Shown here: positions 37,483 to 48,530 of the stretch, in pieces
Layout: each line of letters begins with the position of its first letter
How positions within the stretch are numbered: position 1 is the stretch's first letter
NCBI GenBank assembly: GCA_017936375.1
Contig: JAGBFR010000036.1
Location: 36,766-100,765, forward strand
From: Clostridia bacterium
Lineage (GTDB): Bacteria > Bacillota > Clostridia > Christensenellales > Aristaeellaceae
DNA length: 64,000 nucleotides
Direction of reading: 5' to 3'
Program-made: the position numbers and the translations under genes
The notes under the pieces: generated by a model
Told to the model about the DNA's origin: nothing
Database searches by the model: none
Seen by the model: the letters and a program-made list of their open reading frames with translations, nothing else

Positions 37483-38814
37483 TTACCAGCGCGGCTCCTT
37501 GACCACGAACGCACGGTAAATCGCGCGCACAGCCACCTCAAAATCGAGGTTATCCACGCCAACGATGATGTTGAGCTCGCTGGAGCCCTGATCGATCAGG
37601 CGAACGTTGACGCCCGCCTTCATCAGCGCGTTGAACAGGCGCGCAGAGATGCCCTTGGAGCGGACCATGCCGCGGCCCACCGTCGCAATCAGCGCGAGGC
37701 CGGAATGGATCTCCACCGCATCCGGCGAGCAGAGCTCATGGATGCGCTTGATGATGCGCTCCTTCTTGCCGGAAATCGCAGACTCATGCACAACCACGCT
37801 CATCGTATCAATGCCGGAGGGCATGTGTTCAAAGGAGACGCCCTCCTCCTCAATCGCCTGCAGCACACGGCGGCCAAAGCCAAGCTCCGCGTTCATCATG
37901 GCCTTTTCAACCGAGATGATCGCAAAATCCTTATGGCCCGCAATGCCAGTGATCATGTACTCGCTCTCATAGTCCTCCGCTTCATAGCAGATGACCGTGC
38001 CCGGCGCCTCCGGATCGTTGGTATTGCGGATATTGGTCGGGATGCCCGCCATGCGCACCGGGAAGATCGCATCCTCATGCAGCACGGACGCGCCCATGTA
38101 GGACAGCTCGCGCAGTTCGCGATAGGTCACATAGCGGATCGGCTCCGGATTGCGAACGATGCGCGGGTCCGCCATCAGGCAGCCGGAGACGTCCGTCCAG
38201 TTCTCGTACATGTCCGCGTTGACAGCGCGCGCGACAATCGCGCCGGTCACATCGCTGCCGCCGCGGGAGAAGGTCTTGACCCTGCCGTGCGTATCACAGC
38301 CGTAGAAGCCGGGCACGACCGCATAGCTGTGGCCCTCCAGCAGCGCACTGAGCTCGCGCTGGGTCTTCTCCGCATCCAGACGACCCTCTTCATCAAAGAA
38401 GATGCCCTGCTGCGGATCAATAAAATCCCAGCCCATATATGCAGCAAGAAGAATACCATTGAGATACTCGCCGCGGCTGGCCGCATAATCCGCGCCCGCG
38501 CCAAGCTTAATATTCTTACGAACCTCTTCCAGATGCACATCAAGATCGACCGTCACGCCAAGCTCCTCGGCGATCTCATGATAGCGGCGGACAATCTTGT
38601 CAAACGCCTCATCCATGCTCCCGCCCGCACCCGCGAGCCTGTTGCACTCATAGAAAAGATCCGTTACCTTGATATCCGTAGAGCTGCGCTTTCCCGGCGC
38701 GCTCGGTACAACAATGCGCCTGTCGGGATCGGCGAGCAGAATACTCTTTACCCTTGCAAAATGCGCCGCATCAGCCAGCGAACTTCCGCCAAACTTTGCA
38801 ACCTTGACGCCCAT
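37483..38814 (-). CDS. lysC: aspartate kinase
   Basis: Phosphorylates aspartate in the first step toward lysine, threonine and methionine. It is 443 residues, a monofunctional type. The KFGGSSLADAAHF motif is at about residues 6-18. RGGSDVTGAIVARAVNADMYENWTDVSG lies mid-protein, in two blocks. Two ACT domains occupy the C-terminal third, suggesting feedback control by an amino acid. Isozyme identity cannot be fixed; the lysC symbol is the usual one. A promoter 57 bases upstream leaves no room for a lysine riboswitch. Confidence 0.92.
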   Translation of the reverse strand: MGVKVAKFGGSSLADAAHFARVKSILLADPDRRIVVPSAPGKRSSTDIKVTDLFYECNRLAGAGGSMDEAFDKIVRRYHEIAEELGVTVDLDVHLEEVRKNIKLGAGADYAASRGEYLNGILLAAYMGWDFIDPQQGIFFDEEGRLDAEKTQRELSALLEGHSYAVVPGFYGCDTHGRVKTFSRGGSDVTGAIVARAVNADMYENWTDVSGCLMADPRIVRNPEPIRYVTYRELRELSYMGASVLHEDAIFPVRMAGIPTNIRNTNDPEAPGTVICYEAEDYESEYMITGIAGHKDFAIISVEKAMMNAELGFGRRVLQAIEEEGVSFEHMPSGIDTMSVVVHESAISGKKERIIKRIHELCSPDAVEIHSGLALIATVGRGMVRSKGISARLFNALMKAGVNVRLIDQGSSELNIIVGVDNLDFEVAVRAIYRAFVVKEPRW

Positions 38815-38870
38815 ATCCGGAAGCCCCTCCGTTCTTTTTGTTGCTCATACATAAACATGTAAACAGCATC

Positions 38871-38899
38871 ATTCTATATAAGGTTATCGTCAAAGTCAA
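38871..38899 (-). promoter_or_regulatory. promoter of the aspartate kinase gene
   Basis: On the minus strand, TTGACT (38894-38899) and TAGAAT (38871-38876) have a 17-bp spacer. Confidence 0.65.
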
Positions 38900-39066
38900 G
38901 AGGATTTCAGTTCAGCATCAAAAAACTGAGACTTTTGCCGAAAATTGCTCTTTGGTTTCATACATTTCGGCATCCGGCGCTGCGCTCATGAGCATCCTAT
39001 GCTCGCTTCCGCCTGCGCGTTCATCATGCGCCGCAGTCCATGCAAAACGCAATTTCAACCCGCAGC

Positions 39067-39489
39067 TTATTCCTGATAGGCGGCACGCACGCGGGGCATA
39101 TCCCCGCCGCTCTTCTTCGCATCCTCATCATCGCGCAGGCTGTCCACAATCTGCGGGATGATCTCTGCAACCCGCTCTAGCGGAGAAGCGCAGGCTGCAC
39201 GCAGAAGCCTGACCCCGCCCTCGGAACAGACCAGAAAGCCAACCGGCTGCACGGACACGCCCGCGCCGGATCCCCCGGCAAACGGAAGCGCCCCGGAAGG
39301 CGTGCCTGCATTCCCCGCGGCATATTCGCCGCCGCCCGCGACAAAGCCAAAGGACACTTTGGAAACGGGAATCACCGTAGAGCCGTCCTGCGTCTGCACC
39401 GGATCGCCGATGACGGTGTTGACGTCAATCATATCGCTGATATTCTCCATCGAAGTCTCCATAAGACTCTCGATCGGATGCCGGTCCAT
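39067..39489 (-). CDS. GerW/YtfJ-family sporulation protein
   Basis: A 140-residue protein of the GerW (YtfJ) family, linked to spore germination in Bacillus. The N-terminal half has TSMENISDMIDVNTVIGDP and the core ends in VIPVSKVSFGFVAGGGEY. A Gly-rich loop precedes GFLVCSEGG. The ATG at 39489 is chosen behind AGAAGGGG. It overlaps the preceding DUF2953 gene by 65 bases. It supports a spore-forming host. Confidence 0.9.
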   Translation of the reverse strand: MDRHPIESLMETSMENISDMIDVNTVIGDPVQTQDGSTVIPVSKVSFGFVAGGGEYAAGNAGTPSGALPFAGGSGAGVSVQPVGFLVCSEGGVRLLRAACASPLERVAEIIPQIVDSLRDDEDAKKSGGDMPRVRAAYQE

Positions 39490-40036
39490 AAGACCCCTTC
39501 TTTCTGCGCATACTCTTCTTTTCAGAGCGACGCTCAATAAAGGCGTCCCTGATCAGCGCGCCAATAATATCCCCGCCGGAGGCCACGAGTATTCCCCCGG
39601 CACACAGGCAAAGCGCTGTCCGATCATAGGATGGATTGACATGAATATCGGCACGCTGTCCCTTCACGCGGCACGCAGCGGCAGACAGCACAGCCTGCAG
39701 CGCGCCGGCAAGCAGCGCAGTCGCGGCTGCATCGCCGGTACCGATATGCGCAGAGACGGCAATATGAGATGCATGCGCCCTTCTGATCATGGCACGAAGA
39801 AAACGCCGGAGAAGCCCCCAATCCGCCGGCCCCTGCTGCTTCCTTCCCTTTGTCTGCCTCCTGACGATACGGAGCCTGCCATCCTCAAAAAGCAGACGGA
39901 TATCGGCACGCACGCCAATACCCATCATGCCGACGAACACATGCAGCCCAGCGCCTGTATCGCACACATAGGCGTCCGCGCGAAGGTATACCGGCAGGCA
40001 CATCAGCAGATAGACGGCGGGTATGATCAGCATGCC
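39425..40036 (-). CDS. DUF2953-family protein
   Basis: A membrane-associated protein of 203 residues, usually next to gerW/ytfJ. A hydrophobic N-terminal helix (LIIPAVYLLMCLPVYL) is followed by a beta-rich part and helices around HIGTGDAAATALLAGALQAVLSAA. The charged C-terminus has ERRSEKKSMRRKKG. The ATG at 40036 follows AGAGGTGAT. Its 3' end overlaps the gerW-like gene by 65 bases, so the two are probably translated from one message. The role is unknown. Confidence 0.82.
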   Translation of the reverse strand, partial: GMLIIPAVYLLMCLPVYLRADAYVCDTGAGLHVFVGMMGIGVRADIRLLFEDGRLRIVRRQTKGRKQQGPADWGLLRRFLRAMIRRAHASHIAVSAHIGTGDAAATALLAGALQAVLSAAACRVKGQRADIHVNPSYDRTALCLCAGGILVASGGDIIGALIRDAFIERRSEKKSMRRKKGSYGPASDRESYGDFDGEYQRYD

Positions 40037-40148
40037 ATCACCTCTTTTTTTGATTCCAGCCGTCTGCCTCTTTTCAACAGGCATCCTTATCCTGTATAAT
40101 AGCAGAAGAAAGCGCGTTTATACGCACACGAATCATCATGGAGGCGCT

Positions 40149-40904
40149 ATGAAACTGATCTCATGGAACGTCAACGGCCTGCGCGCATGCCTTGGCAAGG
40201 GCTTTGGCGATTACTTTAATGAACAGGATGCCGATTTCTTCTGCCTACAGGAGACAAAGATGCAGCCCGATCAGGCTGAGGTATCCACCCCCGGCTATCA
40301 GCAGTATTTCAACTCCGCAGAAAAGAAGGGTTATTCCGGCACGGCAATCTTTGCAAAACACGCCCCTCTTTCCGTCGTCATGGGCATCGGAAACGACCTG
40401 CACGACCATGAAGGCCGCGTCATCACGCTGGAATACGAGAATTTCTACCTTGTCACCGTCTATACCCCCAACAGCCAGCGTGAGCTGACGCGCATCATGT
40501 ACCGTATGTGCTGGGAAGAAGACTTCCGCATGTACCTCAAGAAGCTCGACGCTCTCAAGCCCGTGATTGTCTGCGGCGATATGAATGTCGCCCACAAGGA
40601 AATCGACCTGAAGAACCCCAAGACCAACCAGAACAATGCAGGCTTCACCCCGCAGGAACGCGCAGCCTTCACCAAGCTGCTGGAGTCTGGGTTTGTCGAT
40701 ACATTCCGCCACCTCTATCCCGACGTCACCGGCGCATACAGCTGGTGGAGCTATATGTTCAAGGCAAGAGAGAAGAATGCCGGGTGGCGTATTGATTACT
40801 TCCTCGTCTCCGAGCGCATCAAGGATAAAATCCGCGAGGCGCGCATCGACGCCCAGATCATGGGCAGCGATCACTGCCCCGTCGTGCTCGAGATCGATCT
40901 ATGA
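40149..40904 (+). CDS. xth: exodeoxyribonuclease III
   Basis: An AP endonuclease and 3'-5' exonuclease for base-excision repair. It is 251 residues. The N-terminus reads MKLISWNVNGLRACL, LQETK provides the catalytic Glu, GDMNVAH the Asp/Asn pair, and GSDHCPV the catalytic His. The ATG at 40149 follows GGAGG; longer reading frames upstream lack a site. A TATAAT at 40095-40100 is a probable -10. A phosphodiesterase gene follows 58 bases downstream, likely in the same transcript. Confidence 0.95.
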   Translation: MKLISWNVNGLRACLGKGFGDYFNEQDADFFCLQETKMQPDQAEVSTPGYQQYFNSAEKKGYSGTAIFAKHAPLSVVMGIGNDLHDHEGRVITLEYENFYLVTVYTPNSQRELTRIMYRMCWEEDFRMYLKKLDALKPVIVCGDMNVAHKEIDLKNPKTNQNNAGFTPQERAAFTKLLESGFVDTFRHLYPDVTGAYSWWSYMFKAREKNAGWRIDYFLVSERIKDKIREARIDAQIMGSDHCPVVLEIDL

Positions 40905-40962
40905 TTCTTGTCCGTTATCCGGATACCTTATCCGATCTGTTCAATGAAAGGGTGTACATACT

Positions 40963-41508
40963 ATGAAGCTCATGTTCGCTTCCGATATCCACGGTTCCCG
41001 CAGCGCCATGGAAGCGCTGCTGCGCCAGTATGCGCTGGAGGGCGCATCCCGCCTCGTCCTGCTGGGCGATCTGCTCTATCACGGCCCGCGCAACGACCTT
41101 CCTGACGCCTATGATCCCAAGGGCGTCACCGCGCTGCTGAATGAACACAAGAACGAGCTGCTCTGCGTCCGCGGCAACTGCGACGCCGAGGTCGATCAGA
41201 TGGTGCTCGAATTCCCGATTCAGGCGGATTACGCGCTGTTTGATCTGGACGGCACCACGGCCTTCGTTACCCACGGCCATCTGTTCCATCTGGACAATCT
41301 GCCACCGCACAAGGCCGGCGATCTGCTGATTCACGGGCACACACACCTGCCGGTCGTCGTTGAGAAGGACGGCATGACCTACATCAATCCCGGTTCCGCC
41401 GGCCTGCCCAAGGGCGGATTCCCCGCGAGCTACATGATCTATGAGGACGGCGTCTTCACCGTCAAGTCGCTTAACGGTGAAGCCTTCCTCACCCACTCTG
41501 TCAAATAA
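40963..41508 (+). CDS. YfcE-type metallophosphoesterase
   Basis: A calcineurin-like phosphodiesterase of 181 residues. Metal-binding motifs are SDIHG, GDLLYHGP, RGNCD, THGH and HGHTH. In vitro YfcE acts on phosphodiesters; the natural substrate is unknown. It ends with a strong terminator. It lies behind exonuclease III on the same strand. Confidence 0.93.
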   Translation: MKLMFASDIHGSRSAMEALLRQYALEGASRLVLLGDLLYHGPRNDLPDAYDPKGVTALLNEHKNELLCVRGNCDAEVDQMVLEFPIQADYALFDLDGTTAFVTHGHLFHLDNLPPHKAGDLLIHGHTHLPVVVEKDGMTYINPGSAGLPKGGFPASYMIYEDGVFTVKSLNGEAFLTHSVK

Positions 41509-41512
41509 GTAA

Positions 41513-41546
41513 AGCCACCGGCTCAGCCGGTGGCTTTCTTTCTTAT
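41513..41546 (+). terminator. terminator after the phosphodiesterase gene
   Basis: AAAGCCACCGG pairs with CCGGTGGCTTT around a 5-base loop, followed by CTTTCTT. A 13-bp direct repeat (TTCTTTCTTATCG) begins within the T-rich part and includes the degV stop codon. Confidence 0.88.
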
Positions 41547-41555
41547 CGTTCTTTC

Positions 41556-42425
41556 TTATCGTTCTCTCTTGCTGCCCTGATACAGCACGCCCGCCGCATC
41601 GGGGCCGGTATTGGCGCAGACAGCGCTTCCCAGATGGATGGAGCCTGCCGGCGGATATCCCAGCGCCTTTTCGCACGCTGCGACATATTCAGCCTCATAC
41701 TTGCGGTCGGCAAAACCCACCCAGTACGGCGTGCCTGGCTCCATGCGAGCCTTCATTTCGTTGACGACGGAGGAAAGGACCATCTTATCCCCTCTCGCCT
41801 TCTTGATGACCTTGCTCTCACCGTCGATCAGCGTAAAGATCGGACGGATGCCCAGCAGATCGCCGGCAATCGCCGCAGCCGCGCTCACACGGCCGGACTT
41901 GCGGATAATCTTGAGCGTATACGCGCCAAGAATGACCTCCAGACGGGCAAACATGTCGTCAAGATAGGCAACCACCTCATCCATCGTCTTTCCGTCAGCG
42001 AGCATCTTTGCCGCCTCAACAGCCTGAGAGCCGTACACAATGGAATAGCTGTGACTGTCCACGATGGTGATCTTCATCGGGCTGTCCGGGTGCGCCTCAC
42101 GGAATTCCTCCGCCGCACGATGCGCAGCGGCATTCGTGCCGGAACCGGCGGAATTGATGGAGATATACAAAAGCTCCTCTACGCCCGCACGATCATACTC
42201 CTCAAACTTATCGAAGAATTCGAACTGCGTGACCTGAGAGGTGGTGGGCAGCCCCTTCGCCTCGCGCAGCATTTGGCTGAACTGCTCCGGCGTAAAATCC
42301 ACACGCTCGGTATAGCCTTCGCCGTCCAGCGCAATCTTAAAGCAAATAATATCAATATGATGCTTGTCTGCAAGATCCTGCGGGAGATCGCAGGCAGAAT
42401 CCGTCATAACAACGTACTTGCTCAT
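41556..42425 (-). CDS. DegV-family fatty-acid-binding protein
   Basis: A 289-residue lipid-binding protein of the DegV/FakB type. It presents a fatty acid, and in FakB proteins hands it to FakA for phosphorylation. The N-terminus reads VVMTDSACDLPQDLADKHHID. The segment QVTQFEFFDKFEEY and a C-terminal VGFADRKYEAEY are visible. A fakA gene lies about 8 kb away in this window, so a partnership is plausible. The ATG at 42425 is preferred to a preceding TTG. It is alone, with its own promoter. Confidence 0.92.
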   Translation of the reverse strand: MSKYVVMTDSACDLPQDLADKHHIDIICFKIALDGEGYTERVDFTPEQFSQMLREAKGLPTTSQVTQFEFFDKFEEYDRAGVEELLYISINSAGSGTNAAAHRAAEEFREAHPDSPMKITIVDSHSYSIVYGSQAVEAAKMLADGKTMDEVVAYLDDMFARLEVILGAYTLKIIRKSGRVSAAAAIAGDLLGIRPIFTLIDGESKVIKKARGDKMVLSSVVNEMKARMEPGTPYWVGFADRKYEAEYVAACEKALGYPPAGSIHLGSAVCANTGPDAAGVLYQGSKRER

Positions 42426-42504
42426 CAATCTTCAACCTCTCGTCCTGTTCATTCAACATCGTGCTATGCGCGGCCAAATGCGCGCATGCTATCCTATATA
42501 AAAC

Positions 42505-42533
42505 ATCATACTATACTCTGGGCGCAATTGCAA
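42505..42533 (-). promoter_or_regulatory. promoter of the degV gene
   Basis: On the minus strand, TTGCAA (42528-42533) and TATGAT (42505-42510) have a 17-bp spacer. Confidence 0.6.
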
Positions 42534-42584
42534 GCATTTGTTTCTGAATTGTTAATCCTGTCGTTTTCTAAAATCCACGCACGG

Positions 42585-42615
42585 AAAAAGCCGCTCCGGA
42601 AACCGAAGCGGCTTT
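42585..42615 (-). terminator. terminator of fba
   Basis: A 13-bp stem (42587-42599 with 42603-42615), with one mismatch, is followed by a T tract on the minus strand. Confidence 0.85.
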
Positions 42616-42631
42616 GAATGGATCTGGCTTA

Positions 42632-43570
42632 TCAGGCCTTGCCGGCGCAGCCGAGGACGTTGATCAGCTTGTGGCGGACCATTTCCTTGATGTTGGCACG
42701 GGCGGGCTTGAGGTACTCGCGCGGATCGAACTTGTCCGGATGCTCGGCGAAGAACTTACGGATGGTGCCGGTCATCGCCAGACGCAGGTCGGAGTCAATG
42801 TTGATCTTGCAGACGGCGAGCTTCGCGGCATGACGCAGCTGCTCCTCCGGAACGCCAATCGCGCCCGGCATCGCGCCGCCGTAGGTGTTGACCATCTGGA
42901 CATACTCCTGCGGGACGGAAGAAGAGCCATGCAGAACGATCGGGAACTCCGGCAGCTTCTTGACGATCTCCTCGAGGATGTCGAAGCGGAGCTGCGGGTT
43001 GGTGCCCGGCTTGAACTTATAAGCGCCATGAGAGGTGCCGATAGCGATGGCCAGGGAGTCACAGCCGGTCTTGGCGACGAACTCCTCAACCTCCTCCGGG
43101 CGGGTGTAGTGGGCGTTATCAGCATCAACGCTGACCTCGTCCTCAACGCCGGCCAGAGCGCCGAGCTCAGCCTCGACCACAACGCCGTGATCGTGCGCAT
43201 ACTCGACGACCTTGCGGGTGATCGCAATGTTCTCAGCGAACGGCTTGGAGGAAGCGTCGATCATGACGGAGGTGAAGCCGCCGTCGATGCAGGACTTACA
43301 GGTCTCAAAGCTGTCGCCATGGTCAAGGTGCAGCGCGATCGGGATCTCCGGGCACTCCAGAACAGCGGCCTCAACCAGCTTCACCAGATAGGTGTGGTTG
43401 GCATAGGCACGCGCGCCCTTGGACACCTGCAGGATAACCGGGGCCTTCTCCTCGCGGCAGGCCTCAGTGATGCCCTGAACGATTTCCATGTTATTGACGT
43501 TGAAAGCGCCGACAGCGTAGCCGCCGTGGTAAGCCTTCTTGAACATCTCGGTAGTAGTAACCAGAGCCAT
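42632..43570 (-). CDS. fba: class II fructose-bisphosphate aldolase
   Basis: Splits fructose 1,6-bisphosphate into two triose phosphates in glycolysis and the reverse. It is 312 residues, zinc-dependent. The signature HLDHGDSFETCK lies near residues 84-95. The VEAELGALAGVEDEV segment and the second zinc histidine region (GTSHGAYKF, LHGSSSVPQEYV) are present. AAGGAG lies upstream of ATG 43570. It has an extended -10 promoter and a strong terminator. It is compact, as for FbaA-type enzymes. Confidence 0.96.
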   Translation of the reverse strand: MALVTTTEMFKKAYHGGYAVGAFNVNNMEIVQGITEACREEKAPVILQVSKGARAYANHTYLVKLVEAAVLECPEIPIALHLDHGDSFETCKSCIDGGFTSVMIDASSKPFAENIAITRKVVEYAHDHGVVVEAELGALAGVEDEVSVDADNAHYTRPEEVEEFVAKTGCDSLAIAIGTSHGAYKFKPGTNPQLRFDILEEIVKKLPEFPIVLHGSSSVPQEYVQMVNTYGGAMPGAIGVPEEQLRHAAKLAVCKINIDSDLRLAMTGTIRKFFAEHPDKFDPREYLKPARANIKEMVRHKLINVLGCAGKA

Positions 43571-43640
43571 TTCAATCACTCCTTACGTATTTATGATGCC
43601 GGGCACATGTCCGCGCATCGTGTAATGATTGTCAATTGAT

Positions 43641-43649
43641 AGTATAGCA
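43641..43649 (-). promoter_or_regulatory. extended -10 of the fba promoter
   Basis: On the minus strand, TGC (43647-43649) then TATACT (43641-43646). The -35 is poor, so the call rests on the extended -10. Confidence 0.5.
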
Positions 43650-43752
43650 TATTTTCCTGTTTTGAACAGACCCCTCTTTTGCTTTTTTATGTTTTTTTCC
43701 AGCTTGCCACGCAGGATGCGCCGAAAACCATGGAGTTTGCTCAAAAAACGGA

Positions 43753-43782
43753 TTGACGAAGGCCATTGAGGACTGCTATACT
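43753..43782 (+). promoter_or_regulatory. promoter of the rRNA methyltransferase gene
   Basis: TTGACG (43753-43758) and TATACT (43777-43782) have an 18-bp spacer, 36 bases before the ATG. Confidence 0.65.
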
Positions 43783-43818
43783 GACTTGACGATTTTGTTA
43801 TTCTTTTGGAGGATTTTC

Positions 43819-44958
43819 ATGCAGAAGCATTTTGAATGGATCGCTACAGCCGCCTTTGGCCTCGAGGGCGTCGTCGCGCGCGAGCTGGAGCGCCTCGGCA
43901 TCAGCGCCAGGGCTGAAAACGGCGGCGCTCGCTTTATGGGAACGTTTGAGGATGCATTCCGTGCCAATCTCTGGCTGCGCTGCGCCGACAGGGTGCTGCT
44001 GGTCATGGGGCGCTTTGAGGCCCGCAGCTTTGAAGAGCTCTTTGAGGGCGTGCGCGCGCTCCCATGGGAAGATTTTATCGGCGTCAACTCCCGCTTCCCC
44101 GTCAGCGGCAAATGTGCGCGCAGCCAGCTGATGAGCGTTCGCGACTGTCAATCCATCACCAAGAAGGCCATTGTCGAGCGCCTCAAGGAGAAATACTGCG
44201 TCTCCTGGTTTGAGGAGACGGAGGAAACCGTCGCCATCGACGTTGCGCTGCACGGCGACATCGCGCAGCTGACGCTTGACGCCAGCGGCACCGCGCTCAA
44301 TCGACGCGGTTACCGCACGTGGAATGGCGAAGCGCCTCTTCGCGAAACGCTGGCCGCCGCGCTCGTCTCCCTGAGCCCCTGGCGGACCGGCATGACGCTG
44401 CACGACCCCATGTGCGGCACAGGAACGCTGATGATCGAGGCTGCCATGCGCATGGCCAACCGAGCGCCCGGCCTGACCCGAGAGTTCGCGCTGGAGAGCT
44501 GGCGCGGCGTGCCCGCAGACGCCTTCACCGCCATCCGCGAGGAAGCCAGGGCGGCTTTCGATCCGTCGCTCGTTCAGGGTATTTCCGGTTCGGATATTGA
44601 TCCGGAGGCGATTGAGCTTGCCCGCCGCCATCTGCATCAGGCCGGTATGGACGGCTGCGTGACATTCAGCGTTGCCGACGCACGGGAATGCAGCCGCAGC
44701 GAGGAACGCGGCGTATTCCTCTGCAATCCGCCCTATGGCGAACGCCTGAGCGACCGAAAGGAATGCGAGACGCTCTATCAGCAGATGGGCCAGCTTCTCC
44801 GCCGCCATCCCGGCTGGACACTCAGCGCAATCACCTCTCATCCCGGTTTTGAGCGCTGTTTTGGCCGCCGAGCAGACAGGAAGCGGCGCTTCTACAATGG
44901 CCGTCTTGAATGCGAATTCATGACATTCGGTCTGCCCAAGCCCACGAAAAAGAGATAA
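43819..44958 (+). CDS. THUMP-domain RNA guanine-N2 methyltransferase, RlmL/YpsC type
   Basis: Adds a methyl group to a guanine in rRNA, most likely 23S, using S-adenosylmethionine. It is 379 residues. The N-terminal ferredoxin-like/THUMP segment runs to about 165. The Rossmann methyltransferase has DPMCGTGTLMIEAA near 196-209. The catalytic motif NPPYGER lies near 310. The ATG lies behind GGAGG. It resembles YpsC. The target nucleotide is inferred from the family. Confidence 0.93.
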   Translation: MQKHFEWIATAAFGLEGVVARELERLGISARAENGGARFMGTFEDAFRANLWLRCADRVLLVMGRFEARSFEELFEGVRALPWEDFIGVNSRFPVSGKCARSQLMSVRDCQSITKKAIVERLKEKYCVSWFEETEETVAIDVALHGDIAQLTLDASGTALNRRGYRTWNGEAPLRETLAAALVSLSPWRTGMTLHDPMCGTGTLMIEAAMRMANRAPGLTREFALESWRGVPADAFTAIREEARAAFDPSLVQGISGSDIDPEAIELARRHLHQAGMDGCVTFSVADARECSRSEERGVFLCNPPYGERLSDRKECETLYQQMGQLLRRHPGWTLSAITSHPGFERCFGRRADRKRRFYNGRLECEFMTFGLPKPTKKR

Positions 44959-44962
44959 ACAT

Positions 44963-45004
44963 AACCGCCGCAGCTTCAGACGATCCGGCTGCGGCGGTTT
45001 TCTT
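44963..45004 (+). terminator. terminator of the rRNA methyltransferase gene
   Basis: A perfect 12-bp stem, AACCGCCGCAGC (44963-44974) with 44988-44999, is followed by TTTTCTT. Confidence 0.92.
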
Positions 45005-45056
45005 ATTCTCATTTTTCCGGCGAGGATATATCTTTGCAGAAGCATCCTCTTCCATC

Positions 45057-45314
45057 TCACATATTGGCGACAAAGTAATTCTGCATGGCAGCGACAGCGT
45101 CCTCCTCATCAGGACCGTCGACCTTAACCGTAACCATGTTTCCGCTTTTCATATCCAGCGCAAGGACGTCCTTCAGTTCACAGATCTGAGCGGATTTCGT
45201 CTCATGGATCAGGCTGATCCTGCTCGAGAATCTGGCTGCCTCTCTGGACAGGCATCCCATCGTCCTCGTCTGCTGCGCATGATCGTTTGTGAGAACATAG
45301 CTGAATTGCTTCAT
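45057..45314 (-). CDS. HPr-like protein lacking the active-site histidine
   Basis: An 85-residue protein with HPr fold features: a first strand, a helix with REAARFSSRI, and a C-terminal VKVDGPDEEDAVAAMQNY helix. At the place of His15 there is Gln15, while Arg17 is kept. At the regulatory Ser46 position there is Asp49 in ELKDVLALDM. It is therefore not expected to carry phosphate as in the PTS. The ATG at 45314 is preferred over 45320 because AAAGGAG is 9 bases upstream. It has a promoter of its own. Possible roles are Crh-like signalling or another function. Confidence 0.82.
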   Translation of the reverse strand: MKQFSYVLTNDHAQQTRTMGCLSREAARFSSRISLIHETKSAQICELKDVLALDMKSGNMVTVKVDGPDEEDAVAAMQNYFVANM

Positions 45315-45379
45315 GAGCATGCACTCCTTTCAAATGTCAAGGCATATGCGTTTGTTCTCTGCACGTTTCGTGCGCCCAC

Positions 45380-45408
45380 ATTATAGTCGAACACGCACCG
45401 CAATGCAA
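45380..45408 (-). promoter_or_regulatory. promoter of the HPr-like gene
   Basis: On the minus strand, TTGCAT (45403-45408) and TATAAT (45380-45385) have a 17-bp spacer. Confidence 0.7.
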
Positions 45409-45627
45409 CCTCCCCTCCCGCACACCCCTTTGAGGACGGCATCCGGAATTCACAGTTTTTTCCCGTCGTTTTGTTGAATCCATCAAAATGAAAGATTTGT
45501 AAGAAAGTTTCATTACTTTATATTCTTCATCTCTGGCTGAAAGCATTCGCCGATTTTCTTCAAAAGCGCCGAATTTGCGTTTTTTCTTTCCTTTATATCC
45601 TGCCAACGGATATTTTTGCCAAAACAG
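45409..45627. other. intergenic stretch without a recognised feature
   Basis: This AT-rich segment lies between the HPr-like promoter and the ppdK terminator. I saw no RNA gene, no ORF with a ribosome site and no strong dyad beyond a weak ATGAAA/TTTCAT pair. Confidence 0.5.
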
Positions 45628-45661
45628 AAAAACAGAGGATGCGCTTATGCGCACCCTCTGT
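45628..45661 (-). terminator. terminator of ppdK
   Basis: A 13-bp stem (45632-45644 with 45649-45661), with one mismatch and a 4-base loop, is followed on the minus strand by five T residues. It lies 14 bases beyond the stop. Confidence 0.9.
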
Positions 45662-45675
45662 ATGTATTCAGTGAA

Positions 45676-48315
<2,640 letters not shown>

Positions 48316-48394
48316 GCTGTTCTTTGCCTCCTTGAATCTTTGATATCACAGCAATCAATCAATAACCACATGATGATTGACATGCCAAAAACAA

Positions 48395-48407
48395 CCACAA
48401 TTTGTGG
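48395..48407 (-). promoter_or_regulatory. 13-bp dyad at the ppdK transcription start
   Basis: CCACAA, one central T, then TTGTGG is perfectly symmetric. It lies 10-22 bases downstream of the ppdK -10, about at the start site, where a repressor would act. Confidence 0.5.
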
Positions 48408-48416
48408 GCATCCATT

Positions 48417-48445
48417 ATTATACGGGTTTTTTCGTGAATTTGCAA
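48417..48445 (-). promoter_or_regulatory. promoter of ppdK
   Basis: On the minus strand, TTGCAA (48440-48445) and TATAAT (48417-48422) have a 17-bp spacer. It lies about 100 bases before the start codon. Confidence 0.75.
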
Positions 48446-48530
48446 TGACTTTTCGTTATCTTGTGAGGTAAAATTGTGTCTATTCTTTCACAAATTAACC
48501 ATTAACCCAAAGAAAGTACCATCTTCCCGC

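Noticed and set aside
38815-38870. Lysine riboswitch before the aspartate kinase gene
   Set aside because: The promoter leaves only about 50 bases of leader, too short for the riboswitch.
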